The notes beneath the pieces are model-generated. The model was given only the letters and a program-made list of their open reading frames with translations. It was not told the origin of the DNA and made no database searches. Positions 1 through 8,794 of a stretch of 64,000 bases of DNA are shown here, one piece after another. The stretch covers positions 372,001-436,000 of the forward strand of contig NZ_JBHRTA010000038.1 in the NCBI RefSeq assembly GCF_042646065.1. Direction: 5' to 3'. Each line of letters opens with the position of its first letter. Within the stretch, counting starts at the first letter, position 1. Made by a program: the position numbers and the translations under genes. The stretch is from Parapedobacter deserti. Its GTDB lineage: Bacteria > Bacteroidota > Bacteroidia > Sphingobacteriales > Sphingobacteriaceae.

Positions 1-1675
1 GCAATTGGCCTTTTTTGCGAATACCAGTAAGTTGCGCCACGATAAATTTGTCGTCTGTCTCGTAGATTCTGTCCGTAACCTCATTACGGTCGGCGTCGAA
101 CGCCCATCTCACCAGTTCACGTGGCACCTCTGTTCCCATAAGCATGGTTTCCATTGCCGTAACATCTTCCGCTTTCAGTACCGAAAGACCTTGTTGTGCG
201 GCCGTTTCCTGGAAATTATTCTGATTGGCGGCTCCGAAGAATTCGCTTGCTTTAGCGTAGGCAGCGCTTGTTGTCTCCTTTCCGCTTGTTATCTGCTTGT
301 CGACGATGGCCGCTTTTACCACCCGTGATGAACCGATCTGGTCTTCAACTTTGATGATATGGATACCAAATTGAGTAGTTACTACTACTACGTCTCCGCG
401 CTTTGCGTCAAAAGCGGCGTTTTCAAAAGCAGGTATCATCATACCACGACCAAATGTACCCAGGTCACCACCATTGATTTTACTGCCTTCGTCCGTACTG
501 AATTGAATAGCAAGGGCAGCAAAATTCTCTCCGTTTTCGATTAGGCCTTTGATGGAATCCGCTTTGGCTTTTGCCCTATCCATGCCGCCTTCCGCTGCCG
601 GGTTAAGCAGGATATGGCTGGCTTTTACCGAGTCGGGGCCGACTTTGGTTTCCACGACTTTGCCGATCTCAAACCGACCGTTGGCAAGCACTGGTCCCAC
701 CGTTGTACCTACCGGCACGTTGAAAAGCAGCGTGTCCAGGGCAGGACTAAATTCGCCCTGTTTACGGAAGATAAAAGGGTATTTAGTGTCTGAGTTGACT
801 GCTGCAAACAACGAATCGGTTGTCGTTTCGCTCAGCTGAGCCTTCAGCTCTTCGATGGCAGTTCGCACCGCTGCGGTGTCCTGGGCCGTTGGGCTTGCAT
901 CGAAAACAACAAATGCCAAACTGCGCGTTTCCTCGGGGTTTTTAAATACCCCTTTATTTTCATTGTAGTAATCCTTATAGTCCTGTTCGGTGATGGTTAC
1001 CGCGCTGTCAGGCACTGAATCGTAGTCCAGCAGTACGTATTCAAAATTAGCCAGTTTGTTCCGGTTGGTGTATTCTGCGGTAGCTTCCAACGACGTGATA
1101 TAGATGCTGTTGTTGATGAGGTTGGTGTATTTGGTGCTCAACCGTTCATCAATGACACTTTGCAACAGTGCTTCCCACTGCCCATGCGCTTCGTGGCCCT
1201 GGGGAAGAGCGCCTACTTGGGAGATGAAGCCCGTAAGTTGGCCACGGTCGAACTGCCCGGTTTGCGGATCGCGGAACGCTTGCTGTATTTGCATGGAGGG
1301 ATTGTCCCCTTGCACAAGGTCGTTCAATTCTGTTTTCCCCACGGAAAGGCCAATGCGTTCCACCTCGCTTTTCAGCAGCTCTCGATTGAGGTATTGGCCC
1401 CACACCTGCTGTACTGCCCATGACCTCATCTGCGGATTTAGTGTGCCGCCGCCCATCTGTTGCCGAAACATTTCCGAGGTTTGCTCAACCTGCGCATTGA
1501 ATTCGTTGATATCAATAGCTTCACCGTTGATGCTGCCCACCTGGTTTTGATGGCGGGCCCAGAACGGTGTGCCATAGCTGATCACGTCTCCCAACAAAAA
1601 TGCAAAAATTGCGAAACCGATAAAAACAATGATAACCACTCCTGCCCGGTTACGCAAATAATTCATTAATCCCAT
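1..1675 (-). CDS. ppiD: PpiD-like membrane-anchored peptidyl-prolyl isomerase (3' end outside window)
   Basis: Periplasmic folding factor anchored in the inner membrane, related to PpiD/SurA. Seen: the ATG at 1675 is followed by a short basic stretch (MGLMNYLRNRAG), one hydrophobic segment at about residues 11-30, and a SurA-N-like chaperone region rich in Gln and Asn. A parvulin domain begins near residue 345 with the motif KASHILLNP. The reading frame is open to the window edge, so the C-terminus is missing. The family is usually about 600-700 residues, so roughly 560 are present. The gene follows lptC on the same strand with about 150 bp between, and sits in an envelope cluster, which fits a role in outer-membrane protein folding. 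Parvulin-type fold and anchor are confident; the exact name PpiD is by family analogy. Confidence 0.88.
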   Translation of the reverse strand, partial: MGLMNYLRNRAGVVIIVFIGFAIFAFLLGDVISYGTPFWARHQNQVGSINGEAIDINEFNAQVEQTSEMFRQQMGGGTLNPQMRSWAVQQVWGQYLNRELLKSEVERIGLSVGKTELNDLVQGDNPSMQIQQAFRDPQTGQFDRGQLTGFISQVGALPQGHEAHGQWEALLQSVIDERLSTKYTNLINNSIYITSLEATAEYTNRNKLANFEYVLLDYDSVPDSAVTITEQDYKDYYNENKGVFKNPEETRSLAFVVFDASPTAQDTAAVRTAIEELKAQLSETTTDSLFAAVNSDTKYPFIFRKQGEFSPALDTLLFNVPVGTTVGPVLANGRFEIGKVVETKVGPDSVKASHILLNPAAEGGMDRAKAKADSIKGLIENGENFAALAIQFSTDEGSKINGGDLGTFGRGMMIPAFENAAFDAKRGDVVVVTTQFGIHIIKVEDQIGSSRVVKAAIVDKQITSGKETTSAAYAKASEFFGAANQNNFQETAAQQGLSVLKAEDVTAMETMLMGTEVPRELVRWAFDADRNEVTDRIYETDDKFIVAQLTGIRKKGQL

Positions 1676-1823
1676 AGCCTGTATAAAACTGTTTTCGTTA
1701 TGCTGTTATTTTTCGTGTCAAATCCTTGTTTTCAGGCGGTTGTCCGACCTTTTTTCGAAATGAGGCGCAAGATACGACTTTTATCAAAAAAAGAATAAAA
1801 TAAATAGAAATGGGCCATACATG

Positions 1824-2411
1824 CTATCGGAAAGCAGGCCCTTCCCCATCTTCAAAAATGTAAAGCCCGGTCGAATTCTGTACCTCGATATTTTCAAAGT
1901 TGCCGTCTGAGTGAAAAGAAGATCCCATGAAATTACCTCTTCCATCTTTGAAATACGCTTCAATGGGTACATGGTTGTAAAACGTGTTGGCTTTCTGATC
2001 GTGAATAAGCTCTTCCGTCTTAATAATTGACCCATCTGCCCGTGTGATGACGACATTCCCTCTGAATTCAGTCAGCTCCTGGAGCTCCTTCTGAATAGCA
2101 TAATCAGACGTAATGCGTTGGCTTTCCAAGCCGTTTTCGTCATAAAAAATAATGGTTACCCCTTTTTGAAATTCATAATAGGGCTCTTCCACGTTGTAAT
2201 GTCGCATTTCAGGCGCGCTCATTTTCGCCTTTACCTTTGCTGAGTCGCTATATATGACGGTTACCCCCAAGGAGATGTCTACGGGTTCTTCGGCTTGAAT
2301 GGCCGCAATGCGGTCTACCTCCTTCAGGTCCGTTTCGCACGCGGCGAACATGAGCACGCTGCACAACGCAGCTACCGCAAAAAGGAAAATTTTTTCATTA
2401 GGAGCGCTCAT
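1824..2411 (-). CDS. lptC: LptC-like LPS export lipoprotein
   Basis: Probable LPS transport protein LptC, the bitopic or lipid-anchored periplasmic partner of LptB2FG that passes LPS to LptA. The 195-residue product starts with a basic N-terminus, a hydrophobic stretch and the lipobox-like MFAAC at about residues 22-26, so here it is probably a lipoprotein. The rest shows the repeating beta-strand pattern of the family: a statement about a modification (SAPEMRHYNVEEPYYEF), then 'GLESQRITSDYAI' and 'LTEFRGNVVITRADG', as in OstA/LptC-type jellyroll repeats. It lies 28 bp after the preceding outer membrane protein gene on the same strand and before ppiD. Length matches Bacteroidota LptC. Family call is confident; no biochemical residue is diagnostic. 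Confidence 0.85.
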   Translation of the reverse strand: MSAPNEKIFLFAVAALCSVLMFAACETDLKEVDRIAAIQAEEPVDISLGVTVIYSDSAKVKAKMSAPEMRHYNVEEPYYEFQKGVTIIFYDENGLESQRITSDYAIQKELQELTEFRGNVVITRADGSIIKTEELIHDQKANTFYNHVPIEAYFKDGRGNFMGSSFHSDGNFENIEVQNSTGLYIFEDGEGPAFR

Positions 2412-2439
2412 TATCCATTGTTGCGATCGGGTTTAGCCA

Positions 2440-3738
2440 TTAATCGTATTGTCTGCGTCGGAACCAACGCTCGTTGAGCGTAAACCCTAAGTTGAAATTA
2501 ATGTAGCGTTCGCGTACCAAGTTATTGGACAAGGTACCCATCTGACCGAATTCAGTGGAAAAATTTATTTTGTAAAAAGAGCCGCCGAATAGCGAGGGAA
2601 GCGGGAAGCCGAAGCCTGCTGTCAGCGCCATTTGGTCTACATTTTGGTTATCTATATTGATATGGGTCTTATTGTATTTGAATCCTAACCGGTAATCCAC
2701 CACATTGAAATACCGCACAGAGGTAACATCGGGTGTAAACTGTCCGCCGACCGCAAAGCCGTAGCTGTCAGTGAGGCCCGGATTGTTGTCGCCAATGCGA
2801 AAATCGCTCCATTTGGCATAATTTACATCGCCGCCTACCATCCAGCTGTTGCCCTTCGCAATGCTGAACCCGACCCGGTGTTTCATGGGCATGGCTATTC
2901 GTTGTTTCTGACCTTCGTACTGGCCACCGATTGAATCGACCGGCAGGTTTTCAAAATCATTTTCCACACTGGTCGGCGTGCGCGTGATCACGCGCGATGC
3001 GCTGGTGTTCATCGGAGTTCCCGCGGTGCCTGTGTAGCCAATGGTTAAGCTTACGTTATTCCCAAGCGGTTGGAAGTATTGCAGGCCATAATCAAAACTG
3101 AATCCGTTGACGTACTGACTGCTGTCTATTCTGACGTTCAGCGCACCAATGTCGTTGGGGATTTCTACAGACCTGATGTTTTCCAATGTTCCAAAAATAT
3201 AGGAAGCATTCACACCGACACTGAAGTTTTTGTTAAGCTGAATACCATATCCCAAATAGGCCTTGGTTGTACCACCCGCGCCAGCATATACGGTGCGGAT
3301 GTTTGTGGTATCGATATTACCGGGTATGGCGTAGCTGAAACCGACATCGGAAAACGGCATGATGCCAAAGCTGATTCCGCCGGGCCGCCCCAATGGGATG
3401 CCGAAGTTGATGTGACTGAGCGCAAAATTGTAAGAGTCTTCAGAAAGTTGATTTTTACTGAGTTGGGTAATGTTTCCAAAAACCCCCACATCTATGGTAG
3501 TGAGTGCCAGCGCTGAATAGGACGCTGGATTACCCACGTTAATATTACCATACCCGCTTAGGTAACGAACGCCTGTTGAGATTCCTCCCATTGCACGGGT
3601 TTGTGGCAGGAGATCTCCCCGTATCTCGCCTAAACCAAACCGTGAATAAGGCGAACTGGTGGTTGAGCGCTGTGCATTTGCCCAGGTGCTTGCCAAAAGA
3701 AAAGAAATGAATAGGAAAACTTTCGGAGTGAGATGCAT
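2440..3738 (-). CDS. Outer membrane beta-barrel-like protein of unknown function
   Basis: I chose the ATG at 3738 because it gives a clean Sec signal (MHLTPKVFLFISFLLASTWA, cut near NAQ); upstream in-frame starts add only a polar extension. The mature 410-residue part begins TTSSPYSRFGLGEIRG, which is typical of Bacteroidota outer membrane proteins that resemble FadL/PorV-type barrels. It has many short alternating aromatic/glycine strands, for example NVSLTIGYTGTAG and RVGFSIAKGNSWMVGGDV, and ends with an aromatic strand near the C-terminus. No ligand-specific motif is visible. It is encoded 28 bp upstream of lptC, and the pair with LptC and PpiD suggests an envelope role. Function is not known to me. 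Confidence 0.75.
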   Translation of the reverse strand: MHLTPKVFLFISFLLASTWANAQRSTTSSPYSRFGLGEIRGDLLPQTRAMGGISTGVRYLSGYGNINVGNPASYSALALTTIDVGVFGNITQLSKNQLSEDSYNFALSHINFGIPLGRPGGISFGIMPFSDVGFSYAIPGNIDTTNIRTVYAGAGGTTKAYLGYGIQLNKNFSVGVNASYIFGTLENIRSVEIPNDIGALNVRIDSSQYVNGFSFDYGLQYFQPLGNNVSLTIGYTGTAGTPMNTSASRVITRTPTSVENDFENLPVDSIGGQYEGQKQRIAMPMKHRVGFSIAKGNSWMVGGDVNYAKWSDFRIGDNNPGLTDSYGFAVGGQFTPDVTSVRYFNVVDYRLGFKYNKTHINIDNQNVDQMALTAGFGFPLPSLFGGSFYKINFSTEFGQMGTLSNNLVRERYINFNLGFTLNERWFRRRQYD

Positions 3739-3908
3739 AGTGCTGTAAACGTACTTCAGGATGCGATGCTGCATGTATGAATTTAAGGGAGTTATGCTTG
3801 AATTACCAACTATAATACGCAAAAAAATGTATGCAAAGCTATTTAAATTTTAGTTGCAACAGGACATCCTTTTTGTTAAAAAAGGTTAAAACGCTGTTTG
3901 TAAAACAA

Positions 3909-4889
3909 TTAGAAGAACTGAAAGTAGAGAATGGTGAGTATCAATATCGCAAATACACTTTCGTAAAACCACCGTTTAACGGCGTAATTGAAGTAGTAAG
4001 TCATGTATATCGCGATGGGAGGCACCGTCAACAAAAAATGGTTTACAGACCAGTCCCGGTTTAGGTAAAATGAGACCACTGCGAGCACCAACATACAAAA
4101 CAGGAGTTGAAAAGATTTGCGGATATGAACGACGCTTTTAAACAGGTTTTGCCGCAAGGTAAAAATAAACAGCACCATAATCAGGACTACCGGTAGCAAT
4201 ACCAGGTAGTCATGGATATCAATGTGAACGGATGTTGGGAACGGGTACGTCAGCGGCAGCCATATTTCATAAAATTCGTCTAAGCGATCGAACCAAAGGT
4301 ATACTACGCTCAGCAGAAAGTAGACAGCAGCAAAGCCAATAGAAGGCGCCAACCACTCACGCCAGTTGAACGGCCGGAAAATCAGCAAGCCACACCAGGC
4401 AAGCAACAGCATGATGATGAAAGGGAAATAGACCAGGCTGCCGAGTGCCACGATCATGCCCAGGTCGAACATCAGTGGTTTTATCTCGTTGCGCCGGTAT
4501 ATACTGAGCAGCTTATCAAGCATCCAAATCGATATGAAGTTGCAGATGAGAACGGGCGATAGGACTAGAAAAGGCAAGATGAGGCTCGCTAACGTCATGT
4601 ACATCAACGCGGCTAAGAAACTGGGCCTACCAACAAGATTGAAGTGATTGATCACCCGGTTGATCAGGAGTGCCTGAATGATCGTCAATACCAAGGTGAT
4701 AAGCACGTTAGCTTCAGGCGAGATTTGTTGCGGGATTAATCTGCCGCTAAAATTGCTGATAGCAGGCTCGAAAAACACCGGAATGAGGTCCTCCGGCAGA
4801 TGAGTAAACACACCGATGCAAAGCACGAAGCCCAAGGCGGACAACAGCAAGATATTTAAAGGAGTGTACTTCCGAAACTGATTAATCAT
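3909..4889 (-). CDS. DUF6427-like polytopic membrane protein
   Basis: Integral membrane protein of about 326 residues with roughly nine to ten hydrophobic segments (for example around residues 13-33, 56-78, 90-115 and 130-165), and no signal peptide other than the first helix. The start at 4889 gives MINQFRKYTPLN; the longer version adds ten polar residues with no support. The sequence pattern (short Arg/Lys loops, NRVINHFNLVGRPSFL, FRPFNWREW) resembles the Bacteroidota family annotated DUF6427, whose function is unknown; this assignment is from memory. It lies between the LpxH-like gene and the outer membrane protein on the same strand, so an envelope or lipid role is possible but only inferred. 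Confidence 0.65.
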   Translation of the reverse strand: MINQFRKYTPLNILLLSALGFVLCIGVFTHLPEDLIPVFFEPAISNFSGRLIPQQISPEANVLITLVLTIIQALLINRVINHFNLVGRPSFLAALMYMTLASLILPFLVLSPVLICNFISIWMLDKLLSIYRRNEIKPLMFDLGMIVALGSLVYFPFIIMLLLAWCGLLIFRPFNWREWLAPSIGFAAVYFLLSVVYLWFDRLDEFYEIWLPLTYPFPTSVHIDIHDYLVLLPVVLIMVLFIFTLRQNLFKSVVHIRKSFQLLFCMLVLAVVSFYLNRDWSVNHFLLTVPPIAIYMTYYFNYAVKRWFYESVFAILILTILYFQFF

Positions 4890-4978
4890 CGTATTGCATA
4901 CGCCGAATCGGCACTGCAATAATAAAGGTTAATTGCTAATTATTAATGATTAATTGACAATTGGTGGGCCCAAGAACA

Positions 4979-5836
4979 TCAGCTGCTGACCATCGGCTCG
5001 GCTTTGAGCAGTTCAAGGAGCCTTTTGATGTCTAGTTTGCCATTGAGATCGTCATTCTCAAACGTATCCAGGTCTTTATCGGCCGTGGCATAATCCGCCG
5101 CTTGGTAGCGGTATATCTGCCAGGTGCCTTTGTGGTACTCTAATGCGGTAAGGTTTTCTACCCAATCCCCTGAGTTGAGGTAAGTCACGGCCCCTTTTTC
5201 GGTTTGGATCAGCCGGATTTCCGGGTGGTGTATGTGGCCACAAATCACATATTGATAACCTTTTTCTATGGCTAGCGTTGCAGCGGTGACCTCAAAATCG
5301 TTAATGAATTTAACGGCATTTTTTATGCTGTTTTTTATTTTCTTGGAAAGGCTCATCTTTTCCCTGCCGAGTTTCGTGAGCATCCAATTGACCACGCCAT
5401 TCAGCAAAATCAGGCTGTCGTACCCAATAGCACCTAGCCTGGCAAGCCATTTGGAATGCTGCATGGTCACATCGAAGATATCACCATGGAACACCCAGGC
5501 CCTTTTTCTGCCAATGCAAAGAGAAAGTTTGTTGGTGAGCGTAAGCGAACCTAGGTTGAAGTCGGCAAATTTCCGGAGCATTTCATCATGATTGCCAGTT
5601 AAGTAGGTCACCGGAACACCGTCAGCTACAAATTTAAGAATCTTCCTGACGACTTTCATATGCGATTCCGGCCAGTAACGCTTGCTGAACTGCCATACGT
5701 CGATGATATCGCCATTGAGAACTATTTCCTTTGGCTTGATACTTTTAAGGTAGTGCAACAGTTCTTTGGCATGGCAGCCGTATGTGCCGAGATGTACGTC
5801 TGATATGACAACAAGGTCCACATTTCGTTTGTTCAT
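4979..5836 (-). CDS. lpxH: LpxH-like UDP-2,3-diacylglucosamine diphosphatase
   Basis: Calcineurin-like metallophosphoesterase predicted to hydrolyse UDP-2,3-diacylglucosamine to lipid X in lipid A synthesis, at the inner face of the membrane. All metal motifs are visible in order: SDVHLG (residues about 12-17), LNGDIIDVW (39-47), TGNHDEML (80-87), a His in WVFHGD (115-120) and the C-terminal CGHIHHP (about 219-225). Length 285 is longer than E. coli LpxH (about 240), as usual for the Bacteroidota branch. The start at 5836 lies 11 bp after a 37-codon membrane ORF. Other phosphodiesterases share these motifs, so substrate is inferred from family resemblance and from the neighbouring lptC. Confidence 0.8.
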   Translation of the reverse strand: MNKRNVDLVVISDVHLGTYGCHAKELLHYLKSIKPKEIVLNGDIIDVWQFSKRYWPESHMKVVRKILKFVADGVPVTYLTGNHDEMLRKFADFNLGSLTLTNKLSLCIGRKRAWVFHGDIFDVTMQHSKWLARLGAIGYDSLILLNGVVNWMLTKLGREKMSLSKKIKNSIKNAVKFINDFEVTAATLAIEKGYQYVICGHIHHPEIRLIQTEKGAVTYLNSGDWVENLTALEYHKGTWQIYRYQAADYATADKDLDTFENDDLNGKLDIKRLLELLKAEPMVSS

Positions 5837-5847
5837 AGGTGTTCGGA

Positions 5848-5961
5848 TTAATAATCTTCGCCGTCTTCAAACCGCACATCGATGTACTTGATAAAGAAAT
5901 ATGATAATATTATTAAGCAAAGGATGATGGCGAAAATGGATATTTCAACTAAGTATACCAT
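5848..5961 (-). CDS. Possible 37-residue single-span membrane protein
   Basis: A short frame starts at the ATG at 5961 and stops at 5848, 11 bp before the LpxH-like gene on the same strand. It encodes MVYLVEISIFAIILCLIILS followed by YFF, a basic residue and an acidic tail ending FEDGEDY. That is one strong transmembrane helix (residues 4-23) and a charged cytoplasmic tail. On the minus strand a CATATTTG element, one base off the Bacteroidota -7 consensus, lies 9 nt upstream (5971-5978). I do not recognise a family. Codon use is unremarkable and the frame is short, so it may be chance, but position, helix and spacing argue for a real small protein. Confidence 0.35.
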   Translation of the reverse strand: MVYLVEISIFAIILCLIILSYFFIKYIDVRFEDGEDY

Positions 5962-6135
5962 ATTGCACACAAATATGAACAACCAATGTTATGTATTCAT
6001 TACGGACAGATTAAGCTTTTCGCTGAGGTTGTGGCGATCTTTTTGATTTTTTTCCGCATATGTTTTCATAACCTATCCATTCTTTGTTATTTTGTGGCAT
6101 TCGCTTTTCTAACTTAAAAACTCAGCAACGATCTT

Positions 6136-7731
6136 ATGTTTTTTTTCCGGAAGACAAAACCGCTTACCTTTTTTATTACTTGCATCACATTAATCATACC
6201 TTTTGCCAGTGTCCGGGCCGCTGGCATCGACGAACAGATCGACGCTTGGTTTTCACCCATTGCAGACAGATGGGAACGGATCGTATTTTTTGAAATTCCG
6301 TTTACCGAGCAATTTTCTATCCCATTGGTATTGATTCTTTTGATCTCTGGAGGTGTCTTTTTTACGCTCTACTTCAGGTTGGTGAACATCCGGAAAATTC
6401 CTATTGCTTTTCGCGCCATCCGTGGCAAATACGATGCATTTGAGAGGCGCTCTCCGACAGATGGTCGCCCGGCAGCTGGGGAGCTCACCCATTTTCAGGC
6501 GTTAACTGCTGCGCTTTCGGGAACGGTTGGTTTAGGTAACATTGCTGGGGTAGCCGTTGCAATCGCCATCGGCGGGCCGGGAGCAACTTTTTGGATGATT
6601 GTTTCGGGGTTGATTGGCATGTCTACCAAATTCGTCGAATGTACGTTGGGCGTGAAATACCGCGACGTCGATGGAAATGGACAGACTTATGGCGGACCGA
6701 TGTATTACTTGACAAAGGGGTTTAAGGAATTGGGCGTGGGCCGTTTAGGCAAAGTGCTGGCCGTGATCTTTGCAGTAATGTGCGTGGGGGCTTCTTTCGG
6801 AGGTGGTAATGCATTGCAGGCGAATCAGGCCATCGCCCAACTAACCAGCACACTGGGTATGGAAGGGGACTTCATAAGGACATTGTTAGGTGGGGTACTG
6901 GCCATTTTGGTTGGGGTTGTTATTATCGGGGGAATCAAGAGGATCGGGCAGATCACCGAAAAATTGGTACCTTTCATGGGGATTGTTTATGTGCTGGGCT
7001 GCTTGGCCGTCGTCATATCCCATTATTCGTATATCGGGGAGGCCTTCAGACTGATTGTTACCCAGGCGTTTTCGCCCGCAGCGGGATTTGGCGGTTTTGT
7101 AGGGGTATTGATTACCGGTTTCCGCAGGGCTTGCTTTTCGAACGAAGCGGGGATAGGCTCGGCAGCTATTGCGCATTCTGCCGTACGCACAAGCTACCCG
7201 GCGAGCGAGGGATTGGTGGCTTTATTGGAGCCGTTTATTGATACCGTTGTTGTCTGTACATTGACCGCCCTGACCATCATTTTTTTTAACAGCGAAGGTG
7301 TTTTTACCTATGGTGTGCAGGATCAATGGGGCAACGTGCTGATCGGTGAGCATGAGCGGGCGGTCGGCGGTGTGGAGCTGACCAGCTTGGCATTCGAAAG
7401 TGTAATTCCCCATTTTTCGATTGTGTTGACCGTAGGCGTCTTCCTGTTTGCATTTTCCACAATGCTGTCTTGGTCTTACTACGGTATTCAGTCGTGGAAA
7501 TTCCTTTTCGGTCGGTCGAAATGGGCGGACCTTTCCTACAAAGTATTATTCCTTTTGTTCATCATTATCGGTGCTGCGGCCACCTTAGATTCGGTCATCA
7601 AATTTTCCGATGCGATGATTCTTGCCATGGCATTCCCGAACTTAATCGGACTTTTCCTTTTGGCACCCAAGGCAAAAAGGGAATTGACGAGCTATTTAGA
7701 TGCTATTCGAAAGTTTACAAAAGACCGATAA
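6136..7731 (+). CDS. Alanine/glycine:cation symporter (AGCS family)
   Basis: Sodium-coupled amino acid importer of the AgcS/DagA family. The 531-residue product has an N-terminal signal-like segment (about residues 8-30, MFFFRKTKPLTFF start) and about ten membrane spans. Family motifs are visible: ALTAALSGTVGLGNIAGVA (about 119-137), the GPGATFWMIV loop, YGGPMYYL, and the strongly conserved FRRACFSNEAGIGSAAIAH (about 329-347), followed by EPFIDTVVVCTLTAL. Substrate is probably alanine or glycine by family; the sequence cannot decide. It is transcribed alone. The 230-bp gap to proC holds direct and inverted repeats, so it may be a separate transcript from the proline genes. Confidence 0.9.
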   Translation: MFFFRKTKPLTFFITCITLIIPFASVRAAGIDEQIDAWFSPIADRWERIVFFEIPFTEQFSIPLVLILLISGGVFFTLYFRLVNIRKIPIAFRAIRGKYDAFERRSPTDGRPAAGELTHFQALTAALSGTVGLGNIAGVAVAIAIGGPGATFWMIVSGLIGMSTKFVECTLGVKYRDVDGNGQTYGGPMYYLTKGFKELGVGRLGKVLAVIFAVMCVGASFGGGNALQANQAIAQLTSTLGMEGDFIRTLLGGVLAILVGVVIIGGIKRIGQITEKLVPFMGIVYVLGCLAVVISHYSYIGEAFRLIVTQAFSPAAGFGGFVGVLITGFRRACFSNEAGIGSAAIAHSAVRTSYPASEGLVALLEPFIDTVVVCTLTALTIIFFNSEGVFTYGVQDQWGNVLIGEHERAVGGVELTSLAFESVIPHFSIVLTVGVFLFAFSTMLSWSYYGIQSWKFLFGRSKWADLSYKVLFLLFIIIGAAATLDSVIKFSDAMILAMAFPNLIGLFLLAPKAKRELTSYLDAIRKFTKDR

Positions 7732-7963
7732 CAAAATCTTCTGACAAGCTTGCAGCTGACAAGCAGTGATTATCGGCAGCCTGTCAGATTTGCAGTGTAT
7801 GCCTGTATTCGTCCATTGCAGGGAGATAGGGTAGAATCCTTGCGGTGTTATTCTGTTAGTTAAATCCCATGAACTAACAATATGGCAAAAATTGGCATGC
7901 CTGCATGAAGCTTGTTCCAAATAGGGTACATAACTTATTTTTCAAACTTTAAAAGAAGAAAAA
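7732..7963 (+). promoter_or_regulatory. Intergenic region upstream of proC with repeats
   Basis: No gene is visible here. CTGACAAGC occurs twice (7741-7749 and 7756-7764) and TGTCAG at 7782-7787 could pair with either copy, so this may be the end of the symporter transcript. Farther down, TGTTAGTT (7854-7861) and AACTAACA (7872-7879) form an 8-bp inverted repeat with a 10-nt spacer, about 85 bp before proC. It could be an operator or hairpin. I see no clear -7 element. Confidence 0.3.
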
Positions 7964-8794
7964 ATGAAAGTACTTGTAATTGGCGGCGGCAACATGGGAA
8001 TGACATATGCGGAAGCAATGGCCAAGTCCAATTTTCTATCGCAAGATGGGTTGATGATTTTTGACAAAGACGAAGCAAAACGCGCAGTATTGCGTGAAAG
8101 CGGGTTGTTTACTGTGCACGACAGCTTGGGCACGTGTCTGCCAAACGCAGACGTAGTACTGATCGCAGTAAAACCGATACATGCGCCGGCGCTTATGGAA
8201 GAGATGCAACCGCTATTAAAGGACGGGCAGGTATTCATCTCGATTATGGCAGGTGTGACCATCGAAACCATAAAACAAGGGCTCGGCGCCGAGAAAATAG
8301 TGCGGGCTATGCCCAACCTTCCTGCGTTGGTAGGTTTAGGAATGACTTCCTTCACCGCATCGGCGGAAGTTTCGCGGCTTGAACTTGCAGCCGTCGAGGG
8401 GCTGCTGGACACTACGGGCCGTTCGATTAACCTGAATACTGAAAAAGAAATCGATGCATCGACCGGTATCTCGGGGAGTGGGCCGGCCTATATTTTTTAT
8501 TTTATGCAGGCACTCATGGACGCAGCGTCACGGATGGGGTTTTCGAAAGACGAGGCCCGCTTATTAGTTGGGCAGACCTTTGCCGGCGCTGTAGAGCTGT
8601 TCAATTCGTCAGACCTGAGCCCGGAAGATTGGATGGACAAAGTTGCTTCTAAAGGAGGGACCACAAGGGCGGCACTGGACTCAATGGATGATAACAACTT
8701 AAATGCGCATATTCAGACAGCAGCCTATGCTGCATTCCGTCGGGCAGAGGCCTTAGGGCAGGAAACACTCGAAAAGGAGGGCACCCATGCTTGA
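7964..8794 (+). CDS. proC: Pyrroline-5-carboxylate reductase
   Basis: Last step of proline synthesis: reduces 1-pyrroline-5-carboxylate to proline with NAD(P)H in the cytoplasm. The product of 276 residues starts with the dinucleotide motif VIGGGNMGMTYAEAM (about residues 4-18). It continues with the AVKP and IMAGVTIETI segments and RAMPNLPALVGLGMT, and ends with the signature STGISGSGPAYIFYFMQALM near 166-185. KGGTTRAALDSMD near residues 230-242 is also typical. The stop overlaps the start of proB by 8 bp, so translation is probably coupled. Here proC leads a proC-proB-proA operon, which is a less common order than proB-proA alone. Confidence 0.97.
   Translation: MKVLVIGGGNMGMTYAEAMAKSNFLSQDGLMIFDKDEAKRAVLRESGLFTVHDSLGTCLPNADVVLIAVKPIHAPALMEEMQPLLKDGQVFISIMAGVTIETIKQGLGAEKIVRAMPNLPALVGLGMTSFTASAEVSRLELAAVEGLLDTTGRSINLNTEKEIDASTGISGSGPAYIFYFMQALMDAASRMGFSKDEARLLVGQTFAGAVELFNSSDLSPEDWMDKVASKGGTTRAALDSMDDNNLNAHIQTAAYAAFRRAEALGQETLEKEGTHA

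Noticed and set aside
3831..4064. Small ORF opposite the DUF6427-like gene
   Set aside because: It overlaps the 3' end of a well-supported gene on the other strand and has no RBS or family features.
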